Source: Terriglobales bacterium (GTDB lineage: Bacteria > Acidobacteriota > Terriglobia > Terriglobales > Acidobacteriaceae). From it: DNA of 64,000 bases. Both the position numbers and the translations under genes were made by a program. The notes below the pieces were generated by a model. That model did not search any database. It saw nothing but the letters and a program-made list of their open reading frames with translations, and had not been told where the DNA came from. The DNA lies in assembly GCA_035567895.1 (NCBI GenBank), contig DATMPC010000091.1, positions 62,001-126,000 of the forward strand, given 5' to 3'. How positions within the stretch are numbered: the first letter of the stretch is position 1; each line of letters begins with the position of its first letter. Positions 53,903 to 61,411 of this stretch are shown one piece after another.

Positions 53903-53931
53903 CCGTTTCGAAGTGGGAGAAAGGAAACACA

Positions 53932-54162
53932 ATGGAAGTAGCAATTCTTGAAGCTCGCGCTGACCTTGGTTGGAAAGCCGTACCTGAGACGTGCCCAACG
54001 CACATCGCGAGAATCATCAGTGAGAAGAGAACCCGGATGCTGCGAAAGCGGCAGAACTTGAGTTCGACTCCTGCCGCACCTGCTATTGCACCCGAACGCA
54101 TAAGCGATTCCGACCGCAACGCACTCGCGTCACGCCTGAACAACGCAATCCGCTTGTTCTAA
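53932..54162 (+). CDS. Small element protein, 76 residues
   Basis: ATG 53932 behind AAAGGAAA. Helical N-terminus with one Cys (WKAVPETCPTHIARIISEKR), then an Ala/Pro-rich linker and a final helix (DRNALASRLNNAIRL). No family. It sits between the terminase-like block and the capsid gene, where head-tail or decoration genes can occur. Confidence 0.5.
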   Translation: MEVAILEARADLGWKAVPETCPTHIARIISEKRTRMLRKRQNLSSTPAAPAIAPERISDSDRNALASRLNNAIRLF

Positions 54163-54267
54163 ATCGGAACTCTCGACAACACAGCACAACCACTGCGACG
54201 CATTCGTGTGTTCGCTCAACACCAACCATTCAATCAATCTCGCGAGAGAGAAAGAGATTCCGTAGAA

Positions 54268-55410
54268 ATGTCACAGCTTTCATCGGCTGAGCAGCGCGCT
54301 TCGTACATCGCGCAAGCGCAAGCATTGCTCGCCAAACCTGACTTCAGCAAAGAGGACCGCTCCAAGTTTGACGCGCTCATGGCAATGGCCGACGCGCACA
54401 CCGCTGAAGCGGATAATTACCGCCTGCACAGACTCAATTCGGTACTGGCCCAAGAAGGTGTTCAGCGCGTCTTCGTTGCCAGCAGCGAACGCTCCGAAGT
54501 CACCAAAGAAATTCGCCGCGTATTGAAGGGCGAAGTCCGCACCGCAATGAGCGTCGGCACCAACAACGCTGGTGGCTATCTAGTGCCCGCGCAGTTCGAA
54601 AAAGAACTCATCTTGATGCAGAAGGCAGCAGGCCCGCTCTACGCAGACAGCGAACTGCTCACCAACATTCCAACGGCTGACGGTGGGCCTAGAGTCATGC
54701 CAGCCAGCGATGACCTTGCAAACGAAGGGTACATTCAAAACGAAAACACCGTCGTCACCGAAGTAGACCCGGTGTTGTCTCAGGTGTCGATGCACGCGAC
54801 AACTTTCTCGTCTGGTTCCGTGCTGGTGAGTAACGAACTCGTCGAAGATGCTTTTGAGGCAATCGAGAACGTGTTGCAGCGGTCGCTCGCTGCTCGACTC
54901 AGCCGAGCGCAAAATAAACAGTTTCTGTCGAGCCTGCTGACCACACTTGCTGCCAACAGCAGTGCGGCTGTTGCTGCTGGTGGTGCTGCGATTGCAGCCG
55001 ACGACGTTCACAACCTGATTTACTCCGTGAACGCGCAGTATCGCGGCAGTCAGAAGTGCGCCTTCCTGCTCAATAGCAGCACGGCAAAGAGCATCGCAGC
55101 ATTGAAGGACTCAAACGGACGTTACATTTACCAGTTCATTCGTGATGAAGCAGGCGTCCTGAGTCTTGAAGGGTTCCCCGTCTACTTCAGCGATTACTGC
55201 GACAACATCGCAAGCACGAAGAACCCGATTCTGTTCGGAGACTTCTCATACATCATGCTGCGCCACGTTCCCGGCATCACGTTGCAGGTTCTGAGCCAGC
55301 GTTACGCAGACCAAGGCTCAACCGCAGTCATCGCTCGCAAACGCGCTGATATGCAGTACGCGGTGCCAAGTACCAGCGACAGCGCAATCAAAATGCTTCA
55401 CTTCGCATAA
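54268..55410 (+). CDS. HK97-type major capsid protein
   Basis: A 380-residue protein. Residues about 1-95 are a helical delta-domain (AQALLAKPDFSKEDRSKFDA), the part that normally acts as internal scaffold and is cleaved. Then the phage_capsid fold begins with the typical GGYLVPAQFEKELI, followed by TTFSSGSVLVSNELVEDAF, a long spine helix, ENVLQRSLAARLSRAQNKQF, and the P-loop region with FLLNSSTAKSIAALKDSNGR and LEGFPVYFSD. ATG 54268 is used; an upstream GTG would add 20 residues. A capsid protein with delta-domain usually needs a prohead protease, and none is present here. Confidence 0.9.
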   Translation: MSQLSSAEQRASYIAQAQALLAKPDFSKEDRSKFDALMAMADAHTAEADNYRLHRLNSVLAQEGVQRVFVASSERSEVTKEIRRVLKGEVRTAMSVGTNNAGGYLVPAQFEKELILMQKAAGPLYADSELLTNIPTADGGPRVMPASDDLANEGYIQNENTVVTEVDPVLSQVSMHATTFSSGSVLVSNELVEDAFEAIENVLQRSLAARLSRAQNKQFLSSLLTTLAANSSAAVAAGGAAIAADDVHNLIYSVNAQYRGSQKCAFLLNSSTAKSIAALKDSNGRYIYQFIRDEAGVLSLEGFPVYFSDYCDNIASTKNPILFGDFSYIMLRHVPGITLQVLSQRYADQGSTAVIARKRADMQYAVPSTSDSAIKMLHFA

Positions 55411-55419
55411 CCCCAACCA

Positions 55420-55429
55420 GCTTGGGTTT
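55420..55429 (+). repeat. GCTTGGGTTT motif after the capsid gene
   Basis: Exact copy of the element motif, ten bases after the capsid stop codon and 54 bases before the next gene. Confidence 0.6.
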
Positions 55430-55482
55430 CACATCGGGGCTGACCATCGCGTCGGCCCCTTCACTTTTCTTCGGAGCACACT

Positions 55483-56310
55483 TTGTTCGACGGACACCTA
55501 AACACCGAGTTCGACGATTACCCGGTCACGATTGGCGTTGGCGTACTAGAGGCGGAAGCCGACGACGAGAATCAGCCTGTCGCAGTCAAGGATGCAGCCC
55601 CCGAACCGCTTAAACAGCGCAAAGCGCGACTGCAACAAGGATGGGTGAGCTACAACAGGTTTTTCGATTCATGGGCTTACCAGTGGAAGGAAAACGGACG
55701 TACCCACTCCAAGACGCTCGGACACTCAGACACGCTGACAGACAAAGATGCAGCTTGGCACGCAGCAGAGCCTCTGCGGCTCGCATTTCTCAAGCGTCAG
55801 CAAGAGAACCCTGTCGAAGCAGCCGAACCACTAGACGACGCGACGCTAATTGAGCGCGACATTGAGCGTGCAGTTCGCGAAGAGAGTACGGCGGAAGTCG
55901 AAGCACTCCTTCGGAAAGACGAGCGCAGCAATCGCAGTCTCTACCAAACTGGGAAGCACATCTTTGATGCCTACGTCTACCAGAAGGTTAACTCTGACAT
56001 GCGCGGCAGTCTTCGCGCTTTCAAGTATCAGGAAGAGACTGCTTCTAGAGGATGTAACCGTCAATTCGTGCAGGCGAGCAAGTCGGACTTCATAGCTGAT
56101 TGCGAGCTTACGTTCCGGCGAAGCCTGACGCCACACGAACGCGCACTGATTCAGCTTGTATTTCTGGACTTCAAAGCAACAGAAGAAGAAGTAGAGCGGC
56201 TCTGGCCGGGGCAACTCTTCGCAATATTTTGCAGGCTCGGTGCCAAGTTCCGAAGAAAAGGCATGGCAAGTCTCGCCACGTATTTCTCCATTTTCGATGT
56301 GCTCCGATAA
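55483..56310 (+). CDS. Element protein sharing the integrase N-terminal domain
   Basis: A 275-residue protein with TTG start at 55483 behind GGAG. Residues about 45-97 (LQQGWVSYNRFFDSWAYQW ... DAAWHAAEPLR) align with the first 55 residues of this element's own integrase: 23 of 53 positions identical by eye, including the end AWxAAEPLR. In tyrosine integrases this region binds arm-type att sites. The rest is acidic, then helical, ending with SDFIADCELTFRRSLTPHER and a conserved-looking ERLWPGQLFAIFCRLG segment; no recombinase catalytic domain. It is therefore probably a DNA-binding partner or competitor of the integrase. Confidence 0.65.
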   Translation: MFDGHLNTEFDDYPVTIGVGVLEAEADDENQPVAVKDAAPEPLKQRKARLQQGWVSYNRFFDSWAYQWKENGRTHSKTLGHSDTLTDKDAAWHAAEPLRLAFLKRQQENPVEAAEPLDDATLIERDIERAVREESTAEVEALLRKDERSNRSLYQTGKHIFDAYVYQKVNSDMRGSLRAFKYQEETASRGCNRQFVQASKSDFIADCELTFRRSLTPHERALIQLVFLDFKATEEEVERLWPGQLFAIFCRLGAKFRRKGMASLATYFSIFDVLR

Positions 56311-56365
56311 GCGCAAATTTTGGAACCCGCTATTTTGCTTGGTTGCCCTATGCTTATAAAGACCG

Positions 56366-57289
56366 ATGAAGAAACCGGAATGGGCTGAGTACGGTATTAC
56401 CGGAGTGACCGACAAACGTGCGTTCGCTCTGCGGAAGGTTTACCACATCTGCCATCTCGAAGATGCATTGCGAGTTTTTGAGGACAATAGGGTCCGTTCT
56501 TCTCTCGTGTGGGATGAGAGCAAGCTGCGGAACTCGCGCACCTGTGTCTCATGGGTTTCAGGGAACGATTGGGTGTGGGGTTCGCTGTATGGCAACGTGC
56601 GCTTCACGTTCGAATGGGAAACGCTCGTAAGGGGAAAGAATCTATTTTGGGTTGAGGCAATGCCGCAGTATCGTCCCCCGGCTTTCCGCATTCTCGTCAG
56701 TAAAAAAGAAGAAATACCCGGTCTGACGCCGTATACCGCGACGCTGCCAGCACCGCTTCTCCACGATGCCGATAGTGGAGCGTGGAAGTGGAACGGCAAC
56801 CTGACGAGTGAGTTCTTAGTGGACGACGACCTTATGTTGCGCGATTGTATGCAGGTAGATTTCGTTAAACACCATCATTCCTTTTGCCGCAAATCGGGGT
56901 CTGGCTGCAAGCAATTGGGAGAATCGGAGAGAAGTATGGGCTCGCGTTTCCTCTCGCTACTTCTTGCTGATTTGTCGAGCAGCAGCGCGTTGCAGTTGCT
57001 TACTGATGGCAAAGAAAGGCTCGATTCCGACGCCTCTATGGCTTGGGAAGCGATAAGAAAAAGCCTCAAGACTTCTGGCGGTGGTCGCCTTCGCGCAGAA
57101 GATGATGTGGCTGTCGATGTAGTGCGAGCAATTCTTCGCAGCTATGGACGCGAAGAAACAGACTCCATGAAGAGACTGAGTTCTTTATTCAAAGATACCG
57201 ACCATCTCCGCGAAGCAGCCGATAGCCTCGCAGTGAACGCCTTCAAACTACCCAGTGCTGACCGGCTGCAACTTGAAGAACCTAGTTAG
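56366..57289 (+). CDS. Possible effector/defence protein, DarT/ART-like N-terminus
   Basis: A 307-residue soluble protein placed as cargo just before the integration genes. The N-terminal half (VYHICHLEDALRVFEDNRVR ... CVSWVSGNDWVWGSLYGNVR ... FTFEW) has the H-x(3-5)-E-x-A-x(3)-I/F pattern and YGN-strand arrangement seen in ADP-ribosyltransferase-like toxins such as DarT. Residue-level proof is lacking and I would not name a family. The C-terminal half is helical (SMGSRFLSLLLADLSSSSAL). Both the place and the shape suit a phage-defence or abortive-infection protein; this is inference. Confidence 0.55.
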   Translation: MKKPEWAEYGITGVTDKRAFALRKVYHICHLEDALRVFEDNRVRSSLVWDESKLRNSRTCVSWVSGNDWVWGSLYGNVRFTFEWETLVRGKNLFWVEAMPQYRPPAFRILVSKKEEIPGLTPYTATLPAPLLHDADSGAWKWNGNLTSEFLVDDDLMLRDCMQVDFVKHHHSFCRKSGSGCKQLGESERSMGSRFLSLLLADLSSSSALQLLTDGKERLDSDASMAWEAIRKSLKTSGGGRLRAEDDVAVDVVRAILRSYGREETDSMKRLSSLFKDTDHLREAADSLAVNAFKLPSADRLQLEEPS

Positions 57290-57318
57290 AAGAATTAGCC
57301 CTTTGCATTCCTTGATAA

Positions 57319-57570
57319 ATGACAAATACACAACCTGCGGTGAGTCGCCCTGAGTGGCTTACCGCTGCCGAAGTCGCGGCACATCTCAAGGTGCAGACCC
57401 GCACCGTGCTGCTTTGGACTCGGCAAGGAAAAATCAAAGCCTACGCACTCTCTGGCACCAAACGCCGGGTATGGCGCTACCTACGTTCCGACGTTGATTC
57501 GCTCCTTTTCGGGAATCCCGTGGTAAGCTCTGAATCGCTGTCCGTGCTCTCTGACAGGAGAAGCAAATGA
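57319..57570 (+). CDS. AlpA/excisionase-like MerR-type HTH protein
   Basis: An 83-residue HTH_17 domain protein: EWLTAAEVAAHLKVQTRTVL, then WTRQGKIKAYALSGTKRRVW and RYLRSDVDSLL, a textbook excisionase/AlpA fold. Its last four bases overlap the integrase start (ATGA), so it is made with the integrase. Likely recombination directionality factor or regulator of the integrase. Confidence 0.9.
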   Translation: MTNTQPAVSRPEWLTAAEVAAHLKVQTRTVLLWTRQGKIKAYALSGTKRRVWRYLRSDVDSLLFGNPVVSSESLSVLSDRRSK

Positions 57571-58679
57571 AAAGAGCAGCACGGGTAAACCAAGGAAGTC
57601 TGGTATTCAACAAGAGATTCGGAACATGGAATTTCTTGTGGTGCGAAAACGGGAAGCGACGCTCTAAGCTGATTGGCTCTGGAAAGGATTTCCCTACCAA
57701 AGCCTCAGCATGGCGCGCAGCGGAACCGTTGAGAAGAACACTCGAACAGCCAGTCAGCAGCGATGGCACGTTGTCCACGGTGGAGAACTTGGTCGAGCAA
57801 TACAAAGCCGAGAAGATGCCGCAGCGTCTGAGCACGCGCTTGGGCTATGAGGCATGGCTGAACAACCACGTTCTTCCGAAGTGGGGTAAATGCCAGTTGA
57901 CTGACATGCAAGCTCGCCCAGTTGAAATGTGGCTGAAGTCTCTGTCTCTGTCACCTAAGAGCAGAGTCCATGTGCGCGGACTCGTCCGGGCACTCTGGGA
58001 TTACGCGATGTGGCGCGGCGACGTGCCGACACAGCGGAACCCGATGGAGCTAGTCACAATCAAAGGGGCAACGAAGCGCATGAAGAAACCGCGCAGCCTG
58101 ACGGTCGAAGAGTTTCAGAAGTTCGTTCTGCAACTCGACGAACCTATCCGCACGCTTGCGCTGGTCTGTGTGTGCTTCGGTCTTCGAATCAGTGAATGCC
58201 TTGCTCTGAAGTGGAGCGATGTGGATTGGCTCAACAGCAAGCTGCGCGTCGAGCGCGGTATCGTCCGTCAACAGGTGGACGACGTGAAGACTGTCTATTC
58301 AGGTCGGCAAATGTCGATTGATGACGATATGCTCGCGGTGCTGATGAGTTGGAAGCAGAACACTCAGTTCCCTGCTCAGGATGACTGGATGTTCGCGAGT
58401 CCGCTGAAGCTCGGCAGACAGCCGTTGTCGTATCCGTGGGTGTGGCGTGTCTTTCAGAACGCTGCGACCGCTGCGGGCATCGAGAAGCTCGGCACGCATT
58501 CGATGCGGCACAGCTACCGTTCATGGCTCGACGCCGTGGGAACACCGATTGCAGTTCAGCAGAAGCTGATGAGGCACTCGGACATCCGCACGACGCTGAA
58601 CATTTACGGTGATGTCGTGACGGACGAGATGCAGCAGGCACACTCGAAAGTCGTGCGTTTGGCACTGCATACGGCTTAA
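57567..58679 (+). CDS. int: Tyrosine-type site-specific integrase
   Basis: A 370-residue recombinase. Residues 1-57 form the arm-binding domain (GSLVFNKRFGTWNFLWCENG). Residues about 70-155 form the SAM-like core-binding domain. The rest is the catalytic domain with Arg in GLRISECLALKW (about residue 208), Lys in DVKTVYSGRQMSI, HSMRHSYRSW (HxxR), LMRHSDIRTTLNIYG (His and catalytic Tyr). All catalytic residues are intact, so the enzyme should be active. It lies next to attR, 44 bases from the tRNA-Ser 3' end that is its target. Confidence 0.97.
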   Translation: MKRAARVNQGSLVFNKRFGTWNFLWCENGKRRSKLIGSGKDFPTKASAWRAAEPLRRTLEQPVSSDGTLSTVENLVEQYKAEKMPQRLSTRLGYEAWLNNHVLPKWGKCQLTDMQARPVEMWLKSLSLSPKSRVHVRGLVRALWDYAMWRGDVPTQRNPMELVTIKGATKRMKKPRSLTVEEFQKFVLQLDEPIRTLALVCVCFGLRISECLALKWSDVDWLNSKLRVERGIVRQQVDDVKTVYSGRQMSIDDDMLAVLMSWKQNTQFPAQDDWMFASPLKLGRQPLSYPWVWRVFQNAATAAGIEKLGTHSMRHSYRSWLDAVGTPIAVQQKLMRHSDIRTTLNIYGDVVTDEMQQAHSKVVRLALHTA

Positions 58680-58698
58680 CTGATTTGTGGCTGATTTG
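58677..58698. repeat. Integrase arm-type sites, right end
   Basis: TAACTGATTTGT overlapping the integrase stop, then TGATTTG again eleven bases on (58681 and 58692). It matches the pair at 42794-42815 in sequence, spacing and orientation. Confidence 0.65.
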
Positions 58699-58723
58699 AG
58701 CGTGACGTAAAGCGTTGAAAACA

Positions 58724-58746
58724 TGGCGGAGAGAGTGGGATTCGAA
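58724..58746. repeat. attR: 3' end of tRNA-Ser
   Basis: Exact 23-bp match to attL at 42692-42714. It lies within the intact tRNA-Ser gene. Confidence 0.9.
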
Positions 58747-58813
58747 CCCACGATACCCGTTAAGGTATACACGCTTTCCAAGCGTGCGCCTTCAGCCACT
58801 CGGCCATCTCTCC
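58724..58813 (-). tRNA. tRNA-Ser (anticodon GGA)
   Basis: A 90-base gene on the minus strand. Acceptor stem GGAGAGA/TCTCTCC, discriminator G and encoded CCA; D-arm GGCCGAGTGGCTGAAGGC; anticodon loop CTTGGAAAG; a long variable arm (typical of tRNA-Ser); T-arm GTGGGTTCGAATCCCAC. Reads UCC/UCU codons. Its 3' end is the integration site of the element. Confidence 0.97.
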
Positions 58814-58853
58814 GTGCTGCTCCTTCTATTCTACTGGAATCCGAAAGTCGGGA

Positions 58854-58948
58854 GCGAACACGAAGGTCACGAAGGAGTAAAAAGAGGTCACGGGAAAACC
58901 TGGTTGACGAGTCCCCGATCGCTCCAGCGTAATTTGTGACCTTGTGGT
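58854..58948. repeat. Intergenic repeat, CACGAAGG family, copy 3 (degenerate)
   Basis: Left part GCGAACACGAAGGTCACG (58854-58877) matches copies at 9478 and 16191. The right part (TTGTGACCTTGTGG, about 58934-58948) is a decayed mirror. It lies between the tRNA and the M13 peptidase gene. Confidence 0.65.
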
Positions 58949-59045
58949 TTACCCTCGTGACCGGAGCCGTCCTGAGCGAAGCCGAATGGATGTTCGCTCT
59001 TCCCGTGATAATCTCCCGCGTTTCCCAAACTGTGGAGGAAAGAAC

Positions 59046-61115
59046 ATGCGGCACCTAGCTGGACTGTTTGCACTTATTCTCGCCATGCCGTTTTTGTTGT
59101 TTTGCCAAGCTCCCGCGGCTGCGCCCGCACCTGCGAAGGACAACGGTGGATTCACGCCCGCGAACCTGGATCGCAGCGTCGAGCCATGTACGGACTTCTA
59201 CCAGTTCGCTTGCGGAACCTGGAGGAAGAACAATCCGATTCCCTCGGATCAACCTGCTTGGGATAGCTTTACTGAAGTCTATGTGCGCAATCAGCAGATC
59301 TTGCGCGACCTACTGGAGAAGCAGTCCGCCGAAGATCCAAAGCGCGGTGCGGTTGAGCGCCAAATCGGCGACTTCTACTTCGCATGCATGGACGAAAAGT
59401 CGATCAACAGCAAAGGCATCCAGGCGCTCAAACCGGAACTCGACCGAACGGCTGCTATTCGTGATCGAGACCAGATCATCGAGCGCATGGCTTACATCCA
59501 ATTACTTACAGGTCCAAGTCCAGTATTCAACTTCAGCTCCAGCCCGGATCTGCATGACGCTTCAATGGTGGTCGCCGACATCGATCAGGGCGGAATCAGC
59601 ATGCCCGACCGCGACTACTACATCAAAGACGATGAAAAAACCAAGGCGGTCCGGCAGGCGTATGTCACGTATTTGAAAAAGTCGTTCGTTCTCGCCGGGC
59701 AAAGCGACACGCAAGCCGGAGAATCGGCCCAAACGATCCTCAACATCGAAACCGATCTTGCCAAAGCCTCCATGGATCGCACAGTACGACGCGACCCCGC
59801 GGTGCACGATCACAAGATGAGCCTCAACGATGCCGCCGCCCTGGCGCCGAATCTGCAACTGGTGAAGTTCTTCAAGTATGCAGGGGTGCCATCATTCAGT
59901 TCGTTGAATGTCGAGAATCCGGACTTCTTCAAGCAGGCCAATGGGATCTTCATGAAGTATGCGGTCGATGCCTGGAAGACGTATCTCAACTGGCAAATGA
60001 TCAACTTCGCTGCTCCCTGGCTGTCGGACCCATTTGTTAAGGCGCGATTCGAGTACCGGCAATCGCTAACCGGCCAGAAGGAACAACAGGCGCGGTGGAA
60101 GCGCTGCGTCGATCAAACCGATAATTCGCTGGGCGAGGCTCTGGGGCAGTCCTATGTGGATCAGACCTTCGGCGTTGAAGGCAAGCAGCGCATGCTAAAG
60201 ATGGTGAACGCACTGGAGCAGTCGCTCGACAAAGACATCGCCTCGCTGCCGTGGATGACAGATGCAACGAAGAAGGAAGCGAAGATCAAGCTGGATGCGA
60301 TTCGCAACAAGATCGGCTATCCGGAGAAGTGGCGCGACTACAGTTCCATCAGGATCAGCCGCGACGATTTCCTCGGCAACTACATTCGTGCCGCGCAGTT
60401 TGAGGCGCATCGTCAGACCAACAAGATTGGCAAGCCGGTAGACAAAATGGAATGGGAGATGACTCCTCCGACGGTGAACGCCTATTACAGCGGACAGTTC
60501 AATGAGATCGTCTTCCCCGCCGGCATCCTGCAGCCTCCGTTCTTCACTAAGGAACTCGATGACGCAGTAAACTTTGGCGGCATCGGCGCGGTGATTGGTC
60601 ACGAGCTAACTCACGGCTTCGACGACGAAGGCCGCAAGTTCGATCCCAAGGGAAACCTGCGTGATTGGTGGACGCCCGTCGACGCGCGTGAGTTCGAGAA
60701 GCGTGCGGGATGCGTCGCGGACGAGTACAGCGGATTCACAGCCGTCGATGACCTTAAACTCAACGGCAAACTAACCCTCGGCGAAAACACGGCCGACAAC
60801 GGCGGCGCTCGCATTGCGCTGATGGCCTTGCTCTCGATGCTGCAAGAACAAGCGAAGAGTGCTCCTTCAGACGATCCTCTAACCCGCAAGATCGATGGCT
60901 TCACGCCAGAGCAACGTTTCTTTTTAGGATTCGCAACCGTCTGGTGCGAGAACCGCAGCGACGAGTACAGCCGCTTCCTCGTGACCGTGGACCCACACTC
61001 TCCTGGACGCTGGCGCGCCAACGGTGTTCTCCAGAACATGCCCGAATTCCAGAAGGCATTCAGTTGCAAGCCTGGACAAGGGATGGTCAGCACCAATGCC
61101 TGCCGGGTTTGGTAA
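59046..61115 (+). CDS. Exported M13-family metallopeptidase (neprilysin-like)
   Basis: A 689-residue zinc peptidase of the PepO/neprilysin family. Signal peptide MRHLAGLFALILAMPFLLFC (the Cys may make it a lipoprotein). Domain landmarks are DFYQFACGTWRKNNPIP at the start, the substrate-binding VNAYYSGQFNEIVFPAGIL, zinc motif GHELTHGFDDEG (HExxH, about residue 520), GENTADNGG (third ligand Glu) and the family's C-terminal C-x-V-W (CRVW). It cleaves small peptides outside the cytoplasm. The start at ATG 59046 follows GGAGGAAAG. Confidence 0.95.
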   Translation: MRHLAGLFALILAMPFLLFCQAPAAAPAPAKDNGGFTPANLDRSVEPCTDFYQFACGTWRKNNPIPSDQPAWDSFTEVYVRNQQILRDLLEKQSAEDPKRGAVERQIGDFYFACMDEKSINSKGIQALKPELDRTAAIRDRDQIIERMAYIQLLTGPSPVFNFSSSPDLHDASMVVADIDQGGISMPDRDYYIKDDEKTKAVRQAYVTYLKKSFVLAGQSDTQAGESAQTILNIETDLAKASMDRTVRRDPAVHDHKMSLNDAAALAPNLQLVKFFKYAGVPSFSSLNVENPDFFKQANGIFMKYAVDAWKTYLNWQMINFAAPWLSDPFVKARFEYRQSLTGQKEQQARWKRCVDQTDNSLGEALGQSYVDQTFGVEGKQRMLKMVNALEQSLDKDIASLPWMTDATKKEAKIKLDAIRNKIGYPEKWRDYSSIRISRDDFLGNYIRAAQFEAHRQTNKIGKPVDKMEWEMTPPTVNAYYSGQFNEIVFPAGILQPPFFTKELDDAVNFGGIGAVIGHELTHGFDDEGRKFDPKGNLRDWWTPVDAREFEKRAGCVADEYSGFTAVDDLKLNGKLTLGENTADNGGARIALMALLSMLQEQAKSAPSDDPLTRKIDGFTPEQRFFLGFATVWCENRSDEYSRFLVTVDPHSPGRWRANGVLQNMPEFQKAFSCKPGQGMVSTNACRVW

Positions 61116-61125
61116 GCCTTTGTAA

Positions 61126-61186
61126 ACCAATTGTCTCAATTGGTCATTTTTATTGACTAGACAATTATTGTGTCCATACCTAAAAT
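61126..61186 (+). promoter_or_regulatory. Toxin-antitoxin promoter with palindromic operator
   Basis: A perfect palindrome ACCAATTG-TCT-CAATTGGT (61126-61144) is followed by TAGACA (61158-61163), a 17-base spacer, and TAAAAT (61181-61186). The expected start of transcription coincides with the antitoxin ATG at 61193, so the mRNA would be leaderless. The palindrome is a likely antitoxin-binding site. Confidence 0.7.
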
Positions 61187-61192
61187 GAGATC

Positions 61193-61411
61193 ATGCAGAC
61201 CATTAATGCCTCGAAATTCAAAGAGCAGTGCCTGACTATTCTCGAGAATCTGGAGCCGGAAGGGATCGTGATTACCAAGCACGGGAAGGCTGTAGCGCGT
61301 CTGATTCCCGCAAGCTCCGACTGCGCCGACCTCATCGGAAGTATGAAGGGCAAACTGCAGGTACATGGCAACATCCTCTCGACTGGACTGAAGTGGGATG
61401 CTGAATCTTGA
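61193..61411 (+). CDS. Antitoxin, Phd/YefM family
   Basis: A 72-residue protein with the Phd/YefM N-terminal DNA-binding domain (MQTINASKFKEQCLTILENL, then GIVITKHGKAVARLIPA) and a C-terminal tail (ILSTGLKWDAES) that would wrap the toxin. There is no ribosome site upstream, in line with a leaderless transcript. The last 14 bases overlap the PIN toxin gene, ensuring coupled translation. Confidence 0.92.
   Translation: MQTINASKFKEQCLTILENLEPEGIVITKHGKAVARLIPASSDCADLIGSMKGKLQVHGNILSTGLKWDAES

Larger units (their letters stand above)
42692..58746. mobile_element. Integrated satellite-like element in tRNA-Ser (about 16 kb)
   Basis: Bounded by exact 23-bp copies of the tRNA-Ser 3' end (42692-42714 and 58724-58746; begins TGGCGGAGAGAGTGGGATTC). 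A tyrosine integrase and an AlpA-like gene lie at the right end beside the intact tRNA, as expected for integration at a tRNA 3' end. Inside are a Rep/primase-like gene, a probable small terminase, an HK97-type capsid gene and about twenty mostly unknown genes. No portal, large terminase, prohead protease, tail or lysis genes are seen. This resembles phage-inducible chromosomal islands more than a complete prophage; a decayed prophage is the alternative. Confidence 0.85.
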
